From Candidatus Brocadia sapporoensis (GTDB lineage Bacteria > Planctomycetota > Brocadiia > Brocadiales > Brocadiaceae), in the NCBI RefSeq assembly GCF_001753675.2, contig NZ_MJUW02000021.1:1-62496 (forward strand): 62,496 bases of DNA, written 5' to 3'. Under the pieces are notes generated by a model that had not been told where the DNA came from, made no database searches, and saw only the letters and a program-made list of their open reading frames with translations. Within the stretch, counting starts at the first letter, position 1, and the number at the start of each line of letters is the position of its first letter. Shown here in pieces: positions 1 through 8,567 of this stretch. A program made the position numbers and the translations under genes.

Positions 1-1322
1 GCTGGGTATAACGGCTCATGACAATATGACGGCCATCCGTGGTCGGTAAATGAACTTCTATCATTTGAATGCCCGACAGTTTTTCCAAAATCGCTTCAGA
101 CGTCAGCCCGCCGGCTCTCCCCCGCGCAAGATTGCGCAGTGTCGTGTGGAGACAAAAAGCCAAAAAGGAAACAAAAATATGGGCTTCAATTCTCCGTTCC
201 CATTGGTGCCAGATGGGGCGGACGGAAAGAGACCCCTTCAAATCCTTAAATGCCTGTTCTATCCGCGTCAACAGCAAATAATTTTCCCAGACGGTTTCCG
301 GCGCGGTGGCCTGCATGTTGGAACGAAGCAAATAACGCCCCTCGCGCCAATACGCCTGCCTCAGGCGTTCCCGATCCAAACGGAACCGGAACGTATTCTC
401 ATTAACGGGCCCCTGCGGTTTGGGAATAGAGATAGTGACCAGTCTGAAGTCTCGTCCGGCTTCTTTCTTGAACGAGCCAATATGCATGAGCAGGTCATCG
501 CGCGTGAGGGCCTTTCGATTGCGAAGTTCGCGCAAACCCACCCACAAACGTCTGAGTCTGCGCCGACGCATGGAACGCTCCTTAGACACCCGATCCTGGC
601 TTTCCACGTAAACGTAAAACTCCGATTCTTGCTGAAGAATTTTCACGCGGACGTTCTCCCTCGCCTCAATCCACGTCTTTCCCAGCAACGGTTTTTCTAC
701 ATGCGTCAAATGCCCCTTCGGAGTACCAACCAAAGAATCAATCCCTCGCTCACGCATCTTTTCCAACATCTCCTCCGTTGGAATACCTCTATCCATGAGC
801 CAGGTGCGCCGGAATTTCCCATATCGCTTTTCGATCCGATCCAGAAATTCCCCTAATGTAGCGCTATCTCTGGTATTGCCAGGATACACTTCGTAGGCAA
901 CGGGAAATCCTTCCGGCGTCAATACCAACACCACTACCACTCCGGCTTGACAGCAGACGCATCCTCCAAAATGCGTCCAGTTCCAGCATATCCCATAAAT
1001 ACAATCCCAACCAGCTTGCTCCCCACTCCCGTGGATGGCGCAACTCTATTTTGTCCAACCTCACCCGAACTGTCTCACAATCCGGTATCGGCAAGGATTC
1101 CCGGTCGTCCGGAAATAATGCCAGTTGTCTTGGCTGGGGTTCTTTACCCGACACCGCCTCTATCGTCCGAACCCACCCCGCGCGTTGATCGTCATTGAGT
1201 TCTCCCAAATAGAGAACCTGCCGCTGCACCACCCTTCTTCCGCTAACCCGGCGGTTCTCTACCACGCTCCAATATCGGTGGGTTTTCCCGTCTTTCGTTC
1301 GTGTCTTTTCCCGGAGAAACAT
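1..1322 (-). pseudogene. IS1634-type DDE transposase, internally deleted and frameshifted
   Basis: Read on the minus strand, the N-terminal part starts at the Met at 1322 (MFLREKTRTKDGKTHRYW), typical of IS1634-type transposases, and runs to about 960. There it jumps directly, in another frame, to the middle of the protein (VVLVLTPEGFPVAYE, at about 955 and below). The rest continues to the window edge with WLMDRGIP (second catalytic Asp) and RIEQAFKDLKG (catalytic Glu region). Roughly 130-150 residues that should lie between, including the first catalytic Asp, are missing. The copy cannot make an active transposase alone. The 3' end lies outside the window, so the full element size is unknown. 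The plus-strand ORF covering the same stretch is a shadow. Confidence 0.8.
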
Positions 1323-1603
1323 GCGGACATTTTCGCACTTCCCCCCCGCATGCGTCAATAGGGTAGGTCGGCACTACAAGCCGTTTTCAAAACTCACTCC
1401 TTGAATATCGAGGCTTTCACAGCGATTCCTGCCCAAAAATAAACTTTTTTTGCCGCGAATTGCGAAAGTCGGGCTAACAGGACAAATAAAACAAAAATAC
1501 TTGCAAATTTTTTTGCTTTTGCTAGATTAGTTGACTAGTGGAAAGAATGATTCCTATAATTCTCTATAAAATGCCGTTGAGTTCTGAATGGAAACTACTT
1601 GAG

Positions 1604-2785
1604 ATGGTTATAATCAAAAAGCGCTACACCTTTTATATATTGTTGATGATGCTGGCAGTACTGATGGCAACACCACTCCAAGCCCAACACATCGCACGCC
1701 GGCTAGGGCATCCCTCTACGCGTTTTGCCGATCCAATCCACACACCTGAAGAACTGCGTGCCAGGTTAACCTCAGAGGATCTCTTTGCCGACATAGATAT
1801 TATATTGAACCTTTGCAACGGTTGGCAGGGTAGCATTGAAGATTTCCGCCATGCAGCAGCAACTGCACCGATTACGGCGCTGCAGATTCCCGTTGGTACT
1901 CATCTGCCGGCAATGTCTTCACGCAAGAATGGAGAACCAATTCTGATTCGCGGTCTGGTCTGGGGAGGAGAGGAGCCGATTGATGCGTATGAATTCACCT
2001 TTTATTCGAAAGGTCGTCGTTACCGTTGTGTAACACCTAAACTATGCTGCAATTTTTGGGTTGAAGACCTTGGGCCGGATAGTCGTGTCCCCGTCCTGAC
2101 GATTGAGTGTAACACATCGGATGAGGTTCCGATCCACCGCCCCGTGCGGGTATGCCTTACTGTGAAAAATACCGGTGATATGCCGGACGAATTGGTTACC
2201 GTAACACTGCCGGTTCCCGCGGGTGCGATATTCACACAATCAACCGGAGAGACCAATGCCGCTGCAAGTCGCGTGATCTGGCGTATTTCCAATTTTGCAC
2301 CTTATGCGAGCAGGCACCTCTGCGCAAACTTTACCGTGCAGCAACCCGGTGACTTGACATTTACCCCCACGGCGTTTGGTACTGTTGCCCATCAGGTGGA
2401 CACAATGTGCGTTACCCGCGTCTCCGGCATCCCTGCAGTTTTACTTGAAGTTGTTGACGTTGATGATCCTATCGAGGTAGGCCGGACAGAGACCTATGAA
2501 CTCAGCGTGGTTAACCAGGGTTCGACTGCGCTTACCAATGTGGTAATCGTTTGCGCACTGGAGGACACCCAGGAGTTTGTGTCGGGCACAGGTGTAACGA
2601 CTGCCCAAGCGCAAGGTCATATCATAACCTTTGCTCCACTGGCCATGCTCCCACCGAAAGCTACCGCTAAATGGCAGGTCATTGTGAAGGCCCTTGCCGC
2701 CGGTGATGTGCGCTTTTCGGCAGAACTCACGAGCGATCAATTTAAGCGTCCAATCAATGAAACAGAGGCAACACGGCAATATTAA
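1604..2785 (+). CDS. secreted protein with two DUF11-type beta-sandwich repeats
   Basis: A 393-residue exported protein of unknown role. The start at 1604 is chosen because it gives a clean signal peptide (two Lys, a hydrophobic run, cleavage after PLQA); frames open to 1538 only add unlikely residues. Two repeats near residues 165-270 and 285-390 have the pattern of DUF11/CARDB modules: a conserved V-N-x-G core (VKNTGDMPDELV and VVNQGSTALTNV) followed by a strand and a valine-rich tail. Such modules are found in bacterial envelope and surface proteins. A Cys-rich stretch (RYRCVTPKLCCNFW) lies before the first repeat and might form disulfides. No anchor is seen at the C terminus. It stands alone and is convergent with the PPC-domain gene. 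Confidence 0.7.
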   Translation: MVIIKKRYTFYILLMMLAVLMATPLQAQHIARRLGHPSTRFADPIHTPEELRARLTSEDLFADIDIILNLCNGWQGSIEDFRHAAATAPITALQIPVGTHLPAMSSRKNGEPILIRGLVWGGEEPIDAYEFTFYSKGRRYRCVTPKLCCNFWVEDLGPDSRVPVLTIECNTSDEVPIHRPVRVCLTVKNTGDMPDELVTVTLPVPAGAIFTQSTGETNAAASRVIWRISNFAPYASRHLCANFTVQQPGDLTFTPTAFGTVAHQVDTMCVTRVSGIPAVLLEVVDVDDPIEVGRTETYELSVVNQGSTALTNVVIVCALEDTQEFVSGTGVTTAQAQGHIITFAPLAMLPPKATAKWQVIVKALAAGDVRFSAELTSDQFKRPINETEATRQY

Positions 2786-2860
2786 AGCGCTATTGGCTTG
2801 ACCATAGCCGTTCTTGGTTTATGGTTGTTCCTGACCTTGCAATTGCCAGTATGAAACGTT

Positions 2861-3295
2861 CTAAAGCTTCAGTATATTTAACCCAGTTACAGGATCAAAC
2901 TCCCGCACTGCATCGATTCCGTCGAGTTCAATAATTACCGCTTCGAGCACAAGATACGTCTGGGAATTTTCTCTCAGACACCCGACTTTTACCGTGTCTT
3001 TTTTCCCGAATGCTGCATGGCAATGAACCTTTGGCTCATTGTTCTGATAGAAGATAGTTCCAAAACCGACGACTTCATGGCTTTCACCGAGCGCTCTCCA
3101 TATGGGAGCGGGCGGGAGTTCATCTTTTTCTGGTCCTACAACGATCTTTCCCTCACGCATCCCTCCTAGCAGATAGAATGCGGCTGCACGAACATCCTCT
3201 TTTTTGGCTATACTACAGAGATTCCCAAGGACGTCCTCCTTGTCTTCAAATTTCGCAGCAATAACCCTCCCTATCTTTCCTACCTGATATTTCAT
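2861..3295 (-). CDS. PPC domain (DUF296) protein
   Basis: A 144-residue protein matching the PPC/DUF296 fold along its whole length. The conserved core is visible: an N-terminal strand region (KYQVGKIGRVI), a Gly-rich turn (LLGGMREGKIVVGP), the V-H-C-H-A-A-F-G segment whose histidines can bind metal in this family, and a C-terminal strand (LVLEAVIIELDG). Bacterial single-domain members are trimeric and of uncertain function; plant members add an AT-hook and bind DNA, but no AT-hook is present here. The start at 3295 is preferred to the ATG 15 bases upstream because that upstream codon lies inside the GGAGG ribosome site serving this one. Confidence 0.8.
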   Translation of the reverse strand: MKYQVGKIGRVIAAKFEDKEDVLGNLCSIAKKEDVRAAAFYLLGGMREGKIVVGPEKDELPPAPIWRALGESHEVVGFGTIFYQNNEPKVHCHAAFGKKDTVKVGCLRENSQTYLVLEAVIIELDGIDAVREFDPVTGLNILKL

Positions 3296-3609
3296 TCTAC
3301 AATCCTCCATGCATACATGACCGATTTACAAGGTGTACCGGTTGGCTCATTGTGGTTTAGCTTAAATAAATAAAATTATGATGTCAAGTTAATAGATAAA
3401 GTTAATTCCTTATTGACAGATGCGGTGGAAGCGCTCACAAGAAAAAATGACAAAAACTGCAGCCAGCCCGAATACCATTTGATAAAATCTATGAAATTTT
3501 CTTGAAAGCCCTGAAGATGCAGGTAAAATCAAGGGCATTCGGGGAAAATAATCATACTGGCAAACTCGATCATAATGAGAAATATATTACTCTTATTCCG
3601 GAGACACCA
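3296..3609. other. intergenic spacer upstream of the phosphohexomutase
   Basis: About 310 bases between divergent genes. It contains a frame open from a TTG at 3502 into the phosphohexomutase, but the added 36 residues do not look like family sequence and a GGAG lies just before 3610. A TTGACA hexamer occurs near 3414 without a clear -10 partner. I see no repeat or RNA gene. Confidence 0.5.
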
Positions 3610-5238
3610 ATGAAAACCAATGGTTTTAAAGATGCAGGCGAATGCTGGAAGGCTATCCTTTCAGATGCAAAACGGAACGTAGGCTTTCTTGAAGAAATAA
3701 AAAGATTTGCAACAGAAAATACAGATCCGGCAAAGATTACTTTCGGTACTTCCGGATGGCGGGGTGAGATAGGTACCGATTTTACCTTTAACAATGTGCG
3801 CATTGTAACCACCGCACTTATAGAAATGTTTAAAACGAGTGGGCAAGGCGTAATGGAGTCGCTTGGCGTAAAGGATTTTGATGAGATTAAAAGGCGCGGC
3901 ATTATCGTGGGCCACGATAACCGGTTTTTAGGGCCAGAATTTGCTTCATCGGTGATGGGGTTGCTTGCGAACGAGGGTATCAAGGTTTTCTACGCAGGGG
4001 AAGCTATTACCCCTGAACTTTCTGCTGCTATTAGCATGATTCATGCAGCATGTTCCATAAACCTTACCCCCTCGCACAATCCGGCAAATTATGCAGGATT
4101 TAAGTTTAATCCGGCGGACGGCGGCCCTGCCGGCCCGGAGATTACCGAGGTTATTGAGAACCATGCAAACCGGCTGATGACGGAGAAGACAATTATAGAG
4201 GAAATAAAACCCATAAATTTTCAGAGAATTGATACAACAAGGATTTACGAGGACTTTCTTAAAAAAAGGGGCACGCTGAACCTTAACAAGATACGACGTT
4301 TTATCGAAGGCGAGGATTGTTGTATTTATATCGACCACGTTCATGGCGCCACACGGAGCAGGCCCAATGTTCTTCTTGGTGAGAGTCCAAAAATAAAATA
4401 TCTGAGGACGGAGGACGACTATCTCTTTGGAGGTATACCGCCTGAACCATCAGCAAAGAATATAAAGCCGGTAATGGATGCATTAAAAGGGGAACGGTCA
4501 AAATTCAAGTTGGGGGTAATTATGGACCCCGATGGTGATAGGATACGGTTTACGGATGGAGAAATGGATATCACGATGAACCACTTTGGGGCTATGGCGC
4601 TGCATTTTCTCGCCGTATATAAGAATATATCTGGTGTATTAGTAAAATCGGTAGCCACAAGTAATTTTGGAAATGCCATTGCAGAGAAGCTTGGAATCCC
4701 TGTACGGGAGACGGCAGTTGGCTTTAAAAACTTCAGACCGTATATGCTTCAGGATGCACGGGAGCGGGCTATCGTCTCCTACGAGGAAAGCGACGGGATC
4801 TCCGGCTATAATAATACGCTCGAAAAGGACGCCATGTTCGGGTTTCTGCTCGCAATTGAGATGTTATCTGTAACGAAAAAAAACCTCGGTGGATATCTCC
4901 GCGAACTTGAGGAAAAGTTCGGAGCTTATTTTCCTGAAAGAGCTAATATTGAGGTTGAGCGTTCCCTTGCAGGCGCCCCTCTTTTAGAAAAACTTTCGCG
5001 CCTGAAAAGTAAGCTTACTGCCGGCGGAAAAGTAACCATTGGAAAAAGTTCTAAAAGTATTAAGACCGTTATAAGCATTGATGGAATCAAGGTAGTGCTC
5101 GAGGATGACTCGTGGTTTTTGATAAGACCATCAGGCACAGAGCCAAAGGTAAGATTCTATGTAGAAACAAGGTCTTCCGAAACTCTGAAAGATATGATTG
5201 AGACGGCTGACCGTTTGACAAGAGAGTCGCTTGCGTAA
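3610..5238 (+). CDS. phosphoglucomutase/phosphomannomutase
   Basis: A 542-residue alpha-D-phosphohexomutase that should interconvert hexose 1- and 6-phosphates, feeding glycogen, nucleotide-sugar and envelope polysaccharide synthesis. All four active-site signatures are intact: the phosphoserine loop TPSHNP (Ser about 155), the metal loop DPDGDR (Asp306, 308, 310), the sugar loop EESDGISG (from about 392) and the phosphate loop RPSGTEPKVRF (Arg about 506). The N terminus has the family motif FGTSGWRGEIG. The ATG at 3610 has GGAG eight bases upstream; a longer frame from TTG 3502 is less likely. Glucose and mannose substrates cannot be told apart by reading. It stands alone, with no adjacent polysaccharide genes. 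Confidence 0.93.
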   Translation: MKTNGFKDAGECWKAILSDAKRNVGFLEEIKRFATENTDPAKITFGTSGWRGEIGTDFTFNNVRIVTTALIEMFKTSGQGVMESLGVKDFDEIKRRGIIVGHDNRFLGPEFASSVMGLLANEGIKVFYAGEAITPELSAAISMIHAACSINLTPSHNPANYAGFKFNPADGGPAGPEITEVIENHANRLMTEKTIIEEIKPINFQRIDTTRIYEDFLKKRGTLNLNKIRRFIEGEDCCIYIDHVHGATRSRPNVLLGESPKIKYLRTEDDYLFGGIPPEPSAKNIKPVMDALKGERSKFKLGVIMDPDGDRIRFTDGEMDITMNHFGAMALHFLAVYKNISGVLVKSVATSNFGNAIAEKLGIPVRETAVGFKNFRPYMLQDARERAIVSYEESDGISGYNNTLEKDAMFGFLLAIEMLSVTKKNLGGYLRELEEKFGAYFPERANIEVERSLAGAPLLEKLSRLKSKLTAGGKVTIGKSSKSIKTVISIDGIKVVLEDDSWFLIRPSGTEPKVRFYVETRSSETLKDMIETADRLTRESLA

Positions 5239-5915
5239 CTACGTTTGAACGTATTTGGGATTTGTCTTTTTACCCGGGTAAATGTTTATGCGAGACAGTA
5301 CGGGCAGAGATTGTGATTATTCAAAGCATCTTAGGGATGGTAGCTTTAATCACTATTGCCCGGGCATTAAGTGAAAGCTGATGGAAGTTAATTGATGTAT
5401 AGACGACGATATTATCTTGCAACATTTATCTGGGAGGACTTACCTGTCCCCGAAACCTTGAATTAAATATTTGACATATCGTAGGTTTTTTTTATAATTA
5501 GCCCTCTTTGTTTTATGTGGTAAATTTTAGTACAAATCGCCTGTTTTTTTGGTTACTTTGAACCAAAGATTTTTAATAAAACAGACGGGTCTTTTTACCT
5601 TAATGACAATAACTTATTATCAATGAATAGGTTGTAGTTTTTTTTCTATTTTGGTACGAAAGATGCTCTTACTGTGGTACAAAGAATTGGACTTCGAAGT
5701 AACCTAGGGTATGGTACTGAAAATTATTTGTACAGTTGCTTAATTGCGATAAGACTAGCACAAGTACAGTATAAAAAATTTATGCGATTAAGCATGGGAT
5801 ATATTATCGGTAATGTGTCCTATTCTCTTTAGGAATTGCATGACGGTAATATAATAAATTATTTTAGGTGTTGGGAAAGGATTAAAGGTTACTTCATTGA
5901 CGGAGGTCAAAGAAA
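5239..5915. other. long AT-rich spacer and leader before the cytochrome cluster
   Basis: Some 680 bases with no coding frame that looks real. It holds a consensus promoter (separate entry) and, after it, AT-rich sequence with a small hairpin at 5548-5567 (TTTGGTT pairing with AACCAAA) nested between CCTGTTTT and AAAACAG. If transcription begins near 5505 the leader of the next gene is about 410 bases. Confidence 0.55.
5471..5498 (+). promoter_or_regulatory. consensus sigma70-type promoter
   Basis: TTGACA at 5471-5476 and TATAAT at 5493-5498, both perfect hexamers, are separated by 16 bases. The first downstream gene on this strand is the cytochrome c' gene at 5916. The match suggests strong constitutive transcription, as expected for an abundant cytochrome, but the start site is inferred only. 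Confidence 0.6.
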
Positions 5916-6446
5916 TTGGTAAGAAAAAGTCTTTTTGCGGGTTTAATTGCTGGTATATGTGTGATTGCGGCCCATGGCTTTGCTGAAGATAAACTGAAGG
6001 AGGAAAAAGAAAAAAGTGAATTGGCCAAGATTATGGGTGAAATAGATAAAAACTATAAAGCTGCAGAACGGATATCGGGATATTATAAATACAATGATAA
6101 TGATTGGAGTGATTTAGCAGAAGCGAGTGCAAACATCGTTCAACTTACAAAAGTGGTGATTAGTAAGTTTTCACGGCCTGATGATAAAAAGTATCAGGAT
6201 CTTAATAAATCGATGTTGTCTGAGGCCGAAAAGATGTTAGAAGTTACAAAGCGTAGGAATGAAAAGGGTGCATTGGAAGATGCGCAATGGCAGGTGCGGC
6301 GGTTAAGGCAGACATGCGCAGTATGTCACAAACACTTGGGGATTCATCTTTATCCACAGTTGTATCCTGGTAAAAAGGACGAATTGCAACCTGGCCAGGA
6401 AGAAATCCCGGCTCCAAAAGAAACCGGTGTGCCAAAAGATTGGTAA
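5916..6446 (+). CDS. cytochrome c'-like (class II) monoheme protein with C-terminal extension
   Basis: A 176-residue exported protein starting at TTG, with GGAGG nine bases upstream. Residues 1-23 form a signal peptide (VRKSLFAGLIAGICVIAAHGFA). The mature part is highly helical and ends its bundle with a CAVCH heme site at 134-138, the order of class II cytochromes c (cytochrome c'), where the heme motif sits near the C terminus. Unlike its neighbour at 7058 it has no cysteine other than the two heme cysteines, so any sixth heme ligand must differ. A 38-residue Pro/Gly/Glu-rich tail follows the heme site. Role inferred: periplasmic or anammoxosomal electron transfer or NO binding. It sits 610 bases upstream of the naxLS-type pair and has its own promoter. 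Confidence 0.8.
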   Translation: MVRKSLFAGLIAGICVIAAHGFAEDKLKEEKEKSELAKIMGEIDKNYKAAERISGYYKYNDNDWSDLAEASANIVQLTKVVISKFSRPDDKKYQDLNKSMLSEAEKMLEVTKRRNEKGALEDAQWQVRRLRQTCAVCHKHLGIHLYPQLYPGKKDELQPGQEEIPAPKETGVPKDW

Positions 6447-6529
6447 TGAGTACTCAAAGAGCGTATTAAGTTTTTGAAATAATCTTTGATAAGCTTTGTG
6501 TTGCCGCTACCGTTGAGTAAAGTTTTTGC

Positions 6530-6558
6530 TTGACTCGTTTTATTTTCAATGATATAGT
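6530..6558 (+). promoter_or_regulatory. sigma70-type promoter upstream of the naxLS-type pair
   Basis: TTGACT (6530-6535), a 17-base spacer and TATAGT (6553-6558) make a near-consensus promoter. It points at the cytochrome pair beginning at 7058, leaving a predicted untranslated leader of nearly 500 bases. Confidence 0.55.
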
Positions 6559-6880
6559 GTCGGGACTTGGGAGTTTAAAAACTAATCTGATCGTTATACT
6601 ATAGAGTACCATAAGTAAGAGCTGGCTACTATCCGCTGTGCCTCATATTTCCCATACTTCTTTCTGCATTAAAGATGCATGAGCCATTGCTCTGTAATAA
6701 TCTTGATCTATTTTTGGTTTGTCTTTCACAGAACGAAAAGGAAAGCGTTTTACATAAAAAGCCGAAAGATGCAAGAATGAGAAAAAAAGGGCAGAGATTT
6801 TTTTCTTGCTTTTTAAAGAATGTGAAATTGTAACTTGACACAGTGATGCGCTCAGATTTTTAGTAACGAAGGGAGGTGAA

Positions 6881-6913
6881 GTGAAAAATCAGAAGCTTAG
6901 GGGTGAATTCTAA
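6881..6913 (+). CDS. possible 10-residue leader peptide
   Basis: A GTG codon follows an excellent GGGAGGTGA ribosome site at 6871-6879 and opens a frame for MKNQKLRGEF before TAA. It lies in the long leader of the naxLS-type pair. No attenuator structure was recognised after it. It may be a regulatory leader peptide, the stub of a lost gene, or chance. Confidence 0.25.
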   Translation: MKNQKLRGEF

Positions 6914-7057
6914 TATTTCAGAGTCTAAACACGGATTGAAGAATAGCGGCCCTTTTTGTTTTAGTCTATTTATTATGGGAAATGATTGTCTTGGAAGAAA
7001 TTCGATAAGAGTCTGGAGATTGTAAGTAATTTAAAAAAAGAAAGTGAGGAGGAAAAA

Positions 7058-7468
7058 ATGAGGTTAAAAAAAGGTATTTTTGCAGGAACAATTACCTTGT
7101 TCGTTGCAGCGATGTCGTCAGTGAGTTATGGACAGGCAAGCCAAGCCGAGTTATGCAAAAAAATGTGGGATGATTTTCAGGCAATGAGAGCAATGACCGG
7201 ACTTTCCGCGGCTGATGATAGTAATTTTGGTAAATTTTCGGCGGCAGCAAAGGCAATTACCGCAGATACGGAGATCTCCAAGAGCAAATTTGCAACGGAT
7301 AAAAATTATAACGTATTGAATGACGAGGTCATTTATCATTCAAACGAAATTGATAAAGCGGCAGCAAACAAAGATTTGGAAGAAATCCAGGTACAATTCA
7401 GAAGGCTAACCATAGCCTGCAGGAATTGTCATAAGATTTATAGATCAGAGCTGAAACTGGTTCCGTAA
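7058..7468 (+). CDS. naxL: class II c-type cytochrome, NaxLS-type subunit with extra Cys ligand
   Basis: A 136-residue precursor with a strong ribosome site (GAGGAGG) and a signal peptide ending about SVSYGQA. The mature protein is a four-helix class II cytochrome with a C-terminal CRNCH heme site (121-125). One further cysteine, Cys33 in AELCKKMWDDF, lies at the start of helix 1, where the distal face of a cytochrome c' heme is. The anammox NaxLS complex is a heterodimer of a class II and a class I cytochrome with rare His/Cys heme ligation; it binds NO and associates with hydrazine synthase. This gene and the next, 50 bases apart, match that arrangement. Calling this subunit L rests only on it being the larger of the two; the family assignment is firmer than the letter. 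Confidence 0.75.
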   Translation: MRLKKGIFAGTITLFVAAMSSVSYGQASQAELCKKMWDDFQAMRAMTGLSAADDSNFGKFSAAAKAITADTEISKSKFATDKNYNVLNDEVIYHSNEIDKAAANKDLEEIQVQFRRLTIACRNCHKIYRSELKLVP

Positions 7469-7518
7469 TATACTTAAATATCATATCCTACATAATCTAA
7501 ATGAGGAGGGTTTGAATA

Positions 7519-7899
7519 ATGAAATTGTTCCGTTTATCATATATAGTGCCTGTTGTTGCAGGTTTAGGGTTATCTTTGGCGAGTTCTGTATGGGCATTAA
7601 CGCACCATACCCCTGGCGACACTACAAAGAGCCCTTATACGATTTTTGCTGGTCTTGGTTTTGCGGTTCAGGAGAGCTGTTATTATTGCCACGGAAATGG
7701 TGGTAAGGGCACTGCCAAGGGTCATGAGTATGGAGTGCCAGATTTTACAGATCCGGCTTTTCAAAGTGCTTGGACAGATGAAGCGCTTGTAAAACACATC
7801 AATGCAGGAAAAGGAAAATGCCCTGGGTATCAGGGAAAGATGTCACCGGAAATGATTGAGAAGATGGTGGAGATTGTAAGGAATTTTGGCTCGAAATAA
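7519..7899 (+). CDS. naxS: class I c-type cytochrome, NaxLS-type subunit with Cys in place of axial Met
   Basis: A 126-residue precursor with GGAGGG upstream and a signal peptide ending about SSVWA. The heme site is CYYCH (54-58). In ordinary class I cytochromes the sixth ligand is Met in a G-x-G-x-M-P segment; here the segment reads GKGKCPGYQGKMSPE, so Cys101 occupies the Met position. That is the expected signature of His/Cys ligation, which in the known NaxLS complex gives unusual spectra and a very low redox potential. It is translated from the same transcript as the class II subunit and is followed by a strong terminator. A later Met108 is an alternative but poorly placed ligand. The S letter is inferred from size. 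Confidence 0.75.
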   Translation: MKLFRLSYIVPVVAGLGLSLASSVWALTHHTPGDTTKSPYTIFAGLGFAVQESCYYCHGNGGKGTAKGHEYGVPDFTDPAFQSAWTDEALVKHINAGKGKCPGYQGKMSPEMIEKMVEIVRNFGSK

Positions 7900-7943
7900 T
7901 CTTTTCGTGAGCGTGCCTTACAACTTCTTCTGGATACAAGGTA

Positions 7944-7987
7944 AAAGGGCATATGAAATATTCATTTCGTATGCCCTTTCTTTTTTT
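7944..7987. terminator. rho-independent terminator between convergent genes
   Basis: A 16-bp stem (AAAGGGCATATGAAAT pairing with ATTTCGTATGCCCTTT, one G.T pair), a 4-base loop and a T-rich tail follow the class I cytochrome. The A-rich left flank means it may also terminate the convergent hydrolase gene on the minus strand. Confidence 0.85.
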
Positions 7988-7993
7988 GTAAAA

Positions 7994-8536
7994 TCAGGAC
8001 GCTGAAATAATATCAGCATGGAAAAGATGACGCATCTGCTCTATAGCAAATTGGTGTTCGTGTTGTGTAAGTGCGGCAACACAATTGTCAGGTATTACAA
8101 TCTGATAGCCTCTCATATAGGCTTCCGCTACGGTATATAATATACAGATATTGGTGACAACCCCGGTTATGATTATGTGAGTGATACCACACCTTTTCAA
8201 TATCCTGTCCAGAGATGTTTTGTAGAAACAGGAATAACTGGTCTTATTAACCAAATAATCTTGTCTGTGTGGATGAAGTTCTTTGATAACCTGAGCGCCA
8301 TCGGTTCCCTTTACAGCATGTCTGGACCACAGCTTAAATTCTCTATCAAATTTTTTATGCGCGTCGCAGCAAAAAATAACGGGAATGCGCTTCTTTCTTG
8401 ATTTTTTAAGTTCCTTTTTAATGTTATCGATTATGGCTCGTGCCTTTGGTACCTCCAAGGGAGCGCCTTCTTTGACGAAATCATTTAACATGTCACAAAT
8501 AAGGAGTGCACACCGTGCTTTATCATGTTGTTTCAA
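7994..8536 (-). CDS. isochorismatase-family cysteine hydrolase
   Basis: A 180-residue protein of the isochorismatase-like hydrolase fold (nicotinamidase, ureidoacrylate and other amidases). The catalytic triad can be placed: Asp15 in LLICDMLNDFV, a Lys in YLVNKTSYSCF, and the nucleophile Cys in GVVTNICILYTV, which also has the family's cis-peptide VVTN pattern. The substrate cannot be read from sequence. The start is TTG, with GAGG about ten bases upstream. It lies 31 bases downstream of the metallo-beta-lactamase-fold gene and is probably cotranscribed with it. Confidence 0.85.
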   Translation of the reverse strand: MKQHDKARCALLICDMLNDFVKEGAPLEVPKARAIIDNIKKELKKSRKKRIPVIFCCDAHKKFDREFKLWSRHAVKGTDGAQVIKELHPHRQDYLVNKTSYSCFYKTSLDRILKRCGITHIIITGVVTNICILYTVAEAYMRGYQIVIPDNCVAALTQHEHQFAIEQMRHLFHADIISAS

Positions 8537-8567
8537 TATTTTTATACCTCTTCAGAGAAACCAAGCC

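Larger units (their letters stand above)
6447..7057. other. long non-coding leader region of the naxLS-type pair
   Basis: A 610-base spacer containing a good promoter at 6530-6558, a second TTGACA at 6835-6840 with only a weak -10, and a tiny translated-looking leader ORF at 6881. The rest is AT-rich and shows no conserved gene. A frame open from 6986 into the cytochrome is ignored because the GGAGG at 7047-7051 fits the start at 7058. Confidence 0.5.

Noticed and set aside
50-856. Long plus-strand frame of 268 codons at the window start
   Set aside because: It is the complement of the transposase reading on the minus strand; the minus-strand translation shows clear family motifs and the plus-strand one none.
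6629-6841. Minus-strand 70-codon frame in the leader before the naxLS-type pair
   Set aside because: Low-complexity Phe/Leu/Ser composition from AT-rich DNA, no ribosome site, no family.
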